Below, one piece after another: positions 52,725-60,500 of a DNA stretch of 64,000 nt. The stretch spans positions 1,191 through 65,190 of the forward strand of contig NZ_CCXK01000012.1 of assembly GCF_000821305.1 (NCBI RefSeq), read 5' to 3'. The DNA comes from Clostridium culturomicium (GTDB taxonomy: Bacteria; Bacillota; Clostridia; Clostridiales; Clostridiaceae). The notes beneath the pieces were generated by a model that was given only the letters and a program-made list of their open reading frames with translations, did no database searches and was not told the DNA's origin. The translations under genes and the position numbers were made by a program. Each line of letters starts with the position of its first letter. The stretch's first letter is position 1.

Positions 52725-53585
52725 ATGAAAGAGTTAAAGGCATTATTTAAAAAGAATGTTTATATAGAAGTAAAACCTGAAAGAATTGAGCAGATCAATA
52801 AACCTCAAATACCAGACGGTATGTGGGTTAAATGTCCTAATTGTGGGAAGATACTTTACAGAGGGGACTTAGAAAATAATTTAAAGATTTGTTTTTCTTG
52901 TGAAGGCCACTTTAGAATATCAGCAAAAGAAAGAATTAAACAGGTTGTTGATGAAGGAACTTTCAAGGAATTATTTTCAAATATAACCTCTACAAATCCA
53001 TTAGATTTCCCGGGATATGAAGAAAAACTTCATGTTTCTAGACAAAAGCTGAATATAAATGAAGCTGTAGTAACAGGGGAAGGCAAAATTGAAGGCTATA
53101 ACACTGTTATATGTGTTATGGACAGTAATTTTATGATGGGGAGCATGGGAAGCGCTGTTGGCGAAAAGCTTACAAGAGCTATTGAGTACTCAACAGAAAA
53201 GAGGCTTCCAATAATAATTTTCACATGTTCAGGTGGAGCAAGAATGCATGAAGGAATATTTTCATTAATGCAGATGGCAAAAACCTCATCAGCTTTAGCT
53301 TATCATAATGAACAAGGGCTTTTATATATTACTGTTTTAACAGACCCCACAACTGGGGGAGTTACGGCAAGCTTTGGAATGCTTGGAGATATAATTCTTG
53401 CAGAACCTAAGACCCTTATTGGATTTGCAGGAAGACGGGTTATTCAACAGACCATAGGCGAGGAGCTCCCAGAAGATTTTCAAAGGGCAGAGTTTCTATT
53501 GGAGAAGGGCTTTGTTGATAAAATAGTTCATAGAAAAGAAATGAAAAAGACTTTAGGAAAATTATTAGAACTCCATAGTATTTAG
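52725..53585 (+). CDS. accD: Acetyl-CoA carboxylase carboxyltransferase beta subunit
   Basis: 286 residues. The N-terminal zinc ribbon has Cys37, Cys40, Cys56 and Cys59 (CPNC and CFSC). A crotonase-type carboxyltransferase fold follows, with SGGARMHEGIFSLMQMAKTS and DPTTGGVTASF. With AccA it transfers CO2 from biotin to acetyl-CoA. The codons for DFPGY contain a CCCGGG sequence almost identical to the B. subtilis Noc-binding site. Confidence 0.97.
   Translation: MKELKALFKKNVYIEVKPERIEQINKPQIPDGMWVKCPNCGKILYRGDLENNLKICFSCEGHFRISAKERIKQVVDEGTFKELFSNITSTNPLDFPGYEEKLHVSRQKLNINEAVVTGEGKIEGYNTVICVMDSNFMMGSMGSAVGEKLTRAIEYSTEKRLPIIIFTCSGGARMHEGIFSLMQMAKTSSALAYHNEQGLLYITVLTDPTTGGVTASFGMLGDIILAEPKTLIGFAGRRVIQQTIGEELPEDFQRAEFLLEKGFVDKIVHRKEMKKTLGKLLELHSI
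53005..53018. other. Candidate Noc-binding site inside accD
   Basis: ATTTCCCGGGATAT matches the B. subtilis Noc-binding palindrome ATTTCCCGGGAAAT at 13 of 14 positions. CCCGGG is very rare in this AT-rich window and I noticed no other. It encodes Asp-Phe-Pro-Gly-Tyr, so protein constraint alone could explain part of it. Confidence 0.35.
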
Positions 53586-53609
53586 GAGTAAAGCAAGGAG
53601 GTGTAGTAA

Positions 53610-54419
53610 ATGGGTGAAAGAAATACTGCATGGGATAAGGTAACTATATCTAGAAATACTAAGAGGCCTAGAGCGTTAGAATATATAAACAGCATCTTTG
53701 AAGATTTTATAGAACTTAAGGGTGATAGATATTTTGGAGAAGATGGAGCAATAGTTGGTGGGATTGCTAAGTTTAATAAAAGAAGTGTAACTGTTATAGG
53801 AATTCAAAAGGGAAAGTCAACAAAGGAAAATGTAGATAGAAACTTTGGAATGCCAAAGCCAGAGGGATATAGAAAAGCATTAAGGTTAATGAAGCAGGCT
53901 GAAAAGTTTAAAAGACCGGTTATTATATTTGTAGATACTCCAGGAGCTTTCTGTGGTATGGAATCAGAAGAGAGAGGTATTGGAGAAGCAATAGCTAAAA
54001 ATCTAATGGCCATGAGTAATTTAAAGACACCAATTATATCGATGCTTATTGGAGAGGGTGGAAGTGGTGGAGCTTTAGCTTTAGCAGTAGCAGACGAAGT
54101 TTGGATGCTAGAAAACTCCATTTACTCTGTATTATCACCTGAAGGATTTGCATCTATATTATACAGAGATGCCTCTAAGTCAAAGGAAGCTGCAGAAAGG
54201 ATGAAGATTACTGCAGAACATTTATTACAATTTGGAATTATAGATAGAATTATTAAAGAACCAGCAGGTGGTGCTCAAGAGGATTTTGACAGCATGATAT
54301 ACCGTATATCTGTTAACTTAAGAGAGGCAATTGAAAGATTTGAAAAAGAATCAATAGATTCACTGCTTACAAAGCGTTATTATAAGTTTAGAAAACTAGG
54401 TAGATTTATTGAGAATTAA
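53610..54419 (+). CDS. accA: Acetyl-CoA carboxylase carboxyltransferase alpha subunit
   Basis: 269 residues. The family core is present: GDRYFGEDGAIVGGIAKF, FVDTPGAFCGMESEERG and SMLIGEGGSGGALALAVAD. It is the short form, lacking part of the N-terminal extension of E. coli AccA. AAGGAGGTG precedes the ATG. Last gene of the fab-acc operon; no clear terminator is seen in the following 168 nt. Confidence 0.97.
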   Translation: MGERNTAWDKVTISRNTKRPRALEYINSIFEDFIELKGDRYFGEDGAIVGGIAKFNKRSVTVIGIQKGKSTKENVDRNFGMPKPEGYRKALRLMKQAEKFKRPVIIFVDTPGAFCGMESEERGIGEAIAKNLMAMSNLKTPIISMLIGEGGSGGALALAVADEVWMLENSIYSVLSPEGFASILYRDASKSKEAAERMKITAEHLLQFGIIDRIIKEPAGGAQEDFDSMIYRISVNLREAIERFEKESIDSLLTKRYYKFRKLGRFIEN

Positions 54420-54588
54420 AATAATAAACCTGAAATGAGATTAATTAAATTGAATATACTGTAATTTGTTTAAAAATATAGTAAAATTGTAGTATATATA
54501 ATAAATTTAATTGATCTTATTTTTTATGAGTTATTTTATTTTAAGTTGTGTAAATAAGTTATAAGTAAAACTTAAGGGGGTATGTAGT

Positions 54589-55458
54589 ATGAAAGAAGAT
54601 TTAATACTTATGGTTGATTCGGGAAGTGACTTACCTATAAGTTTTGTGGAGCAGCCAAATGTAATGGGATTATCATTAAATTGTAATATCGAAGGAAAAA
54701 CAGTTGAGGATTACTTTGGGCAGACTCTTGATCTGAAATGGTTTTACGACAATATGAGGAATGGACAAATATATACAACATCACAAGTAAACACATATAA
54801 ATTTGAGGAAGCATTTGAAAAGCTGATTTTAGATGGGAAATCAGTTATATATTTAGGTTTATCATCAGGGCTTTCAGGCACAGTAAATAATGCATTTATG
54901 GCTATTAATAATTTAAAAGAAAAGTACCCAAATTGTGATATTACAGTCATAGATACATTATCGGCAAGTATGGGAATTGGCTTCTTGGCTATACAGGCTT
55001 ATGAAATGATGAAGGCAGATAAAACTAAAGATGAAATAGTTAATTATATAGAGAATGTGAAGTTGAAGGTTAATCATTATTTTACAGTAGATGATTTACA
55101 TCATTTAAAAAAAGGCGGACGTGTTTCAAGTACAGCTGCTACTGTTGGAACTTTGCTGGATATAAAGCCTATTCTTCATGTTGATAATGAGGGGAAACTA
55201 ATACCGTTATATAAAGCTAGGGGAAGGAAGAAATCTATTCATGAGCTTGCTAAAAATTTTATTGAAAAATCTAGTGATGAGATGCAGCTCATAACAATTT
55301 CTCATGGCGATTGCTATGAAGAAGCTAGGTATTTAGAGGAGCTATGCCGTAAAAAGGGGAATGTAAAACAGTGTGAGATAAATATTTTAGGGCCTACAAT
55401 TGGAAGTCATACTGGTGCTGGTGTTTTAGCTTTGTTCTTTGAAAGTAATAAACGATAG
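54589..55458 (+). CDS. DegV family fatty-acid-binding protein
   Basis: 289 residues. The DegV fold: LILMVDSGSDLPISF at the start, GLSSGLSGTVNNA, DTLSASMGIGFL and the late DLHHLKKGGRVS plus SHTGAGVLALFF. DegV (FakB-like) proteins bind a single fatty acid; FakB types present it to the kinase FakA, but no fakA is in view. AAGGGGG precedes the ATG. Placement after the fatty-acid operon fits the role. Confidence 0.88.
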   Translation: MKEDLILMVDSGSDLPISFVEQPNVMGLSLNCNIEGKTVEDYFGQTLDLKWFYDNMRNGQIYTTSQVNTYKFEEAFEKLILDGKSVIYLGLSSGLSGTVNNAFMAINNLKEKYPNCDITVIDTLSASMGIGFLAIQAYEMMKADKTKDEIVNYIENVKLKVNHYFTVDDLHHLKKGGRVSSTAATVGTLLDIKPILHVDNEGKLIPLYKARGRKKSIHELAKNFIEKSSDEMQLITISHGDCYEEARYLEELCRKKGNVKQCEINILGPTIGSHTGAGVLALFFESNKR

Positions 55459-55587
55459 TAGGTATGAGATTTTTGACACATTAAATTCAGATAATCAGTA
55501 TAATAAGTATATAAATAGGTTGTTGTAGTATTTAAAAGAGACTAGTTAAGTACTATGACATAGTATTTAAGCAGGGAGGTTTTTATC

Positions 55588-56232
55588 GTGAAAAATAAAA
55601 TGTTTTGTAAACTAAAAAACAGCAAAAGAAGAACCCTACTTAAAAATAATATATTACGAAATAAAAGATATACTTATAATAGAGAAGCTGCCGTAGCATA
55701 TGCACAGACTTATGCAGAGGTATCAAATACTAAAGAATATCCACTTTACAAAGGAAATGATTGTACTAATTTCGTATGTCAGGCTTTGGTTGCAGGTGGA
55801 ATGGCCATGGTAGGTTCAGATTATGAGAAAGCAACGGCCTGGTTTTGTTATACAAAAGAGCCTTCCACATTGAAAAAATGCTCTTTAACTTGGAGAAGTG
55901 CAGAATATTTTAGGAAGTATTGGGGATATAATGAAGATAGTGGTAGTTATATTGTAAAGGAGTATAAGGAGTTTACGGTTGAAGAGGCTATTGATAAATT
56001 TGATGAATTATATGAGTATTTAATACCAGGGGATGTTATACAGTATGCTGGTAAAGATAAAAAGCCTTATCATACACAAATTGTAACATCCAAAGAATTT
56101 AATATAGCTACCGATAAGCACGATATTTTTGGAGCACAACATAGTGCAAATAGAAAACATGTTTCTCTCCATCAATATTGGAGAATGATAAAGAATGGAA
56201 AAGGACAATATATTTATATTTATCACTTTTAA
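55588..56232 (+). CDS. Amidase-domain (amidase_6 type) protein
   Basis: 214 residues from GTG with GGGAGG upstream. After a basic start (KLKNSKRRTLLKNN) the domain opens YNREAAVAYAQTYAE, with the likely catalytic cysteine in GNDCTNFVCQAL and histidine in YHTQIVTSKEF. The domain is known from clostridial cell-wall and spore proteins. No signal peptide or membrane segment is seen, so export is unclear; action inside the forming spore is one possibility. Confidence 0.7.
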   Translation: MKNKMFCKLKNSKRRTLLKNNILRNKRYTYNREAAVAYAQTYAEVSNTKEYPLYKGNDCTNFVCQALVAGGMAMVGSDYEKATAWFCYTKEPSTLKKCSLTWRSAEYFRKYWGYNEDSGSYIVKEYKEFTVEEAIDKFDELYEYLIPGDVIQYAGKDKKPYHTQIVTSKEFNIATDKHDIFGAQHSANRKHVSLHQYWRMIKNGKGQYIYIYHF

Positions 56233-56487
56233 AAGCTATAAATCTATAATAAATTTATAAACATAAAATAAATTTAATAAATTAGAATAAGTGATATAAT
56301 AGTATATAATGCCACTTTAGATTTGTTTAGATGAATTGAGTAATTAACAAAGTAAATATAAACTCTGTGAAAGTTAAATGTTCTAAATTAAAGATTTGGT
56401 GGATAGCCTTTAGAGGTTCACTTTATTAAACAAATTTATAAGGTGTTTATAAGTTATTGATTTATATATTTTAATCGGAGGTAGGAT
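56233..56487. other. Intergenic region before map
   Basis: AT-rich 255 nt with no gene and no confident promoter. A T/A-rich left half is followed by a mixed stretch (56340-56430) with no structure that I can identify. Confidence 0.4.
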
Positions 56488-57354
56488 ATGAATAAATTAA
56501 ATAGAAATGATGCTTGCTGGTGTGGAAGCGGACTTAAATATAAGAAATGTCATATGGATCAAGATCTGTATTTAGAAAAGTTAAGTCATCAAGTAGGTTA
56601 TGAAATACCAAGGGATATTATTAAATCTTCAGAAGATATTGAAGGAATTAGGAAGGCATCAGCACTTACAAGAGAGATCTTGGATATGGTAGAGGAAAAA
56701 ATTTGTGCAGGAATATCTACAGAGGAAGTAAATAAATGGGTTCATGAATATACTGTAGCTAAAGGGGCATATCCAGCGCCACTTGGTTATCATGGATATC
56801 CTAAGAGTACTTGTGTTTCACTAAATGATGTTGTATGTCATGGTATACCAAATGAAAATACAATAATCAAGGATGGTGATATAGTAAATGTAGATGTTAC
56901 TTGCATTTTAGATGGATATTATGGTGATTCAAATAGAACCTTTATGATAGGAAGTGTAAGTGATAAAGCAAGAGATTTAGTTGAAACGGCCAAGGAGTGT
57001 CTAAGGAGGGGAATTGAAGAAGTTAAGCCCTTCAATACTTTGGGAGACATTGGTTTTGTTATCAATGAATATGCTACAAGCAAAGGTTACTCCGTAGTAT
57101 ATGACTTTGGAGGACATGGAATAGGAAATGAGTTCCATGAAGATCCATTCGTTCCACACATAGGAGAACGAGGAGAAGGAATGATTCTGCTTCCAGGAAT
57201 GACGTTTACTATTGAACCTATGATAAATGAAGGTGTACCAGAAGTTGAAATATGGGAAGATGAATGGACAGCTGTTACTGCTGATGGAAAATTATCAGCT
57301 CAGTGGGAGCATACAATTCTTGTAACTGAAAATGGATATGAGATTTTGACATAA
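56488..57354 (+). CDS. map: Type I methionine aminopeptidase with N-terminal SEC-C zinc motif
   Basis: 288 residues. The N-terminus NDACWCGSGLKYKKCH is a SEC-C zinc-binding motif (Cys10, Cys12, Cys21, His22), better known at the end of SecA. The peptidase follows, with metal ligands in VNVDVT, GYYGDSNRTF, GGHGIG, TIEPM and QWEHT. Removes initiator Met from new proteins; the SEC-C part may dock on ribosomes, as in related proteins. CGGAGG precedes the ATG. This is probably a second, non-operon Map. Confidence 0.92.
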   Translation: MNKLNRNDACWCGSGLKYKKCHMDQDLYLEKLSHQVGYEIPRDIIKSSEDIEGIRKASALTREILDMVEEKICAGISTEEVNKWVHEYTVAKGAYPAPLGYHGYPKSTCVSLNDVVCHGIPNENTIIKDGDIVNVDVTCILDGYYGDSNRTFMIGSVSDKARDLVETAKECLRRGIEEVKPFNTLGDIGFVINEYATSKGYSVVYDFGGHGIGNEFHEDPFVPHIGERGEGMILLPGMTFTIEPMINEGVPEVEIWEDEWTAVTADGKLSAQWEHTILVTENGYEILT

Positions 57355-57357
57355 AAA

Positions 57358-57389
57358 AATAATATCTCTTAGGAGATATTATTTTTTTT
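57358..57389 (+). terminator. map terminator
   Basis: Eleven-bp stem (57358-57368 with 57373-57383), TTAG loop, then a T run. Confidence 0.92.
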
Positions 57390-57430
57390 GCTTAATTTAA
57401 CAACAAGACCTGTAAAAAATATGCATTACA

Positions 57431-57459
57431 TACCATAAAATTACAAACTATGGTATAAT
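57431..57459 (+). promoter_or_regulatory. Extended -10 promoter with overlapping inverted repeat
   Basis: TGGTATAAT (57451-57459) is an extended -10. TACCATA (57431-57437) and TATGGTA (57449-57455) form an inverted repeat overlapping it, which could be an operator for the giant cyclase gene 79 nt downstream. Confidence 0.55.
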
Positions 57460-57537
57460 ATTATATCTAATATATAAAAATTAATGGGGTTAATTTTTAT
57501 TACTTAGTATTTTATTATTTGTATAGGTGGTATTACT

Positions 57538-60500
57538 ATGAGAATAATTAACGGGAAGTATAGAATAGATAAACTGATTAGCAACAGCAGATCTTATTCT
57601 ATGTATGAAGCTATAGATATTACGAAAAATAAAAGAAAAGTAAATATTTATATACTGAATTCTATTCATGTTGAGAAAACTCTCTTAGAAATGTATATTA
57701 AAGAGTTTGAGAAAACAAGTTTATTAAGTGATTCATATATAAACATACTTGAATTTGGTTCTACAGTAAATTCGAGTAGTAAAGAAAAAAAGGTAGAGTA
57801 TTTTTATGCTACAGAATCAATAAGTGATTATAAATCTTTAATGGATATGATAGATGAAATTAGTGTAGAAGTATTATTGGATATATTTGTAAAAATATGT
57901 AAGTTGGCTCAAGAACAATGTTACAGTTATATTAAGACAATGCCATTTAGTTTAGAAAGCATATATGTTTCAAGCGATAATAGAGTTAAGATGAAGGATA
58001 AGATAACAGCGCTTCTAGACTGTAGGGAGCTTGGTATATATATACATTATGATTCAAATGATAATTATAAGGACTCTGTTTTTAGTAATAACAAAGCTAA
58101 CAATGAAAAATATTATGTTGAGAAATTAAGGGAAATACTTATTAGTATGGTTCTTCAAAATAAGGGGGTAAAGATATACGGTAAAATTCAACATGACATT
58201 GATGAGAATCTTAATGGTGAAAAAAGGCATGAATATTTACAGTTAATTGGAGATAAAATGAGTACTCTTATTTATAATCTGCATGACAATAATATTGAAA
58301 AGGGAAAAGGTAAAATTTTAAATATTATTGATGAGATAAATAAGATTTTTAATACAACATACAATTATATAAGTCGTAAAAAGGAAAAATTGAATTTTAA
58401 TACCCCATTAATAGGAAGGAATGAAGAAGTTTCAAATATTATAAAATCTATAAATGAAGGCATGAAAGAAAAAATTAATGGAAGTGTTATTCTTATACAT
58501 GGTGAAATTGGAATAGGTAAAACTAGGTTAATTACACATGTTAAGCATTTAATTGATGTTAATTATAAAAATATATTAAAGTGTTTCTACGTTGCTGATT
58601 ATGGCAGTAGTTTTGCCATAAGTAATTTATTAAAGCAAGTAGTTGCAAGTGCAGATAAAGGCCTTCTAAATAAATATAAAAAAGAATTATCAATGGTTAT
58701 ACCAGAAATATATGGAGAGGAAACCATTGATACTTATGGAGATATAGAATTAAAGATGAAAAGCAATGTGGCTTTAATGGCAAAAATATCTTTATTTTTG
58801 TTAGAGTATTATTCAGAAAAGCCAGGTGTGATTATTTTTGATAATGTTCATATGTATGATAATTTTACATTAGGAATCATTCAATACGTTTTAAGCAGGG
58901 TGATGGAGGCTAGAAATATTTCTGTGATTATTTCTTATAGGGACGGGGATTGCCTTGGAAATTATGATTTTACAGAAATGCTGACTAAAATAAACTCAAA
59001 GGTAGATTTGGAAATTCATTTGACTCCATTAAATGAAGATATGACTTCAAGGATTTTAAAAAATGTACTTAATGTAGATAGAATTTCAGAAAGTTTTACA
59101 GATTTAATATATAGACATTCTATGGGAAATCCACTTTTAGTTGAGGAAGGTATTAAGTATCTTAGAGATAAAAAGGTTGTATATATAGATGAAACTGATG
59201 GGATGTGGAAAAAGATATCTAATCATGAAATATATATGTCAACGGATATGGAAGAGGTTTGCAGAAATCAGCTTTTAGGATTAAAGAAAGAGTATTTAGA
59301 GATACTTTACGATATGTCATATTTTTATATGCCTGTAAGTCTATCTATAATAGTTGAGTTTTTAAACCCATTAAGGGATAACTTAAAGGATAGTTTAGCA
59401 TATTTAATCGCAAAAGGAATTTTATCTAGAACACAAAATCATCAAGGGACTAAGTATACCTTTTATAATAAGTTTCTAAAGAACTATTTATATAGGAGTA
59501 TAGATGAAAAAGTAAGATTTGAAAAGCATGTGAAAATTGCACAGATTTTAATGAGTTATAATAAAAAAGTACAAGGTGAGTATATAGATGAAATAATATA
59601 TAACTTGGAAAAAGTAAAAGATAAGAGGATTTTAGAGTTTTATAAGTCAAGAGAGAAGGAGCTTGAAAGCTTAAATAAAATTGAAGAGTCAATAAAGTTC
59701 AATTTTAAAATATTGAATTTTATACAGGAAAATAAAGATTCTGCAAAGCTAAGGAAAGAAGAAATTGCAGTTAATATGAGACTTGGTGAACTCTATAATA
59801 AAGTGGCTGAAAAAAAGACAAGTATTGATTACTATTTATACGCAAAGAATTTATGTAATAAGGAGAAATACATAAACGAGTATATAGATATTTTAAGAGA
59901 AATTTTATTTTTATCTATTGATTTAGGATATGAAAAATATGTTACTAAGTACTTGAAAGAAATGAGAGCTGCTGTAGAAAAGTCTGATTATAGAATTGGT
60001 AAGATTAAATATTTATTAATTATTATTTGGCGTAAATATAATAAGCAGGAGTATGAAAAAGTAAAAGAATTATGTAATTATGGAATAAGTTTATGTGAAG
60101 AAGAGGATGAAGAATATAGACTGGCCTTTATGAATTATTATATTGATGTTTTAATTGCAGAAGGAAATGAAGTAGAGGGATTAGAGCTTTTAAAGCCAAT
60201 GGTAGAAAAATGTGAAAAGCTAAACTTTACAAAAAGGTTATGCAGAATAACGAATAGTATGGGGGTACTATATAGTGATTACCTGCAGCTTGAAGAAGAA
60301 GCTTTAGAATGGTTTGAAAAGTCTAATACAATAGGTATGGCAAGTGATGATGATTCTTACAAGGTAAATTCTTTGTCTAATTTAGGATTTGTTCATTATA
60401 TAATGCTAAATTATAGTAAAGCATATGAATATTTTAATGCTTCCTCAAACCATGCAATGGAAAGTGAAGTATTGGGAGCTAATTTTTATAATTTCTCTTA

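Noticed and set aside
55473..55504. TTGACA and TATAAT before the amidase-domain gene
   Set aside because: The spacer is 20 nt, too long for a normal sigma-A promoter.
56340..56430. Possible riboswitch upstream of map
   Set aside because: No recognisable conserved core of a known riboswitch class, and no terminator stem follows it.
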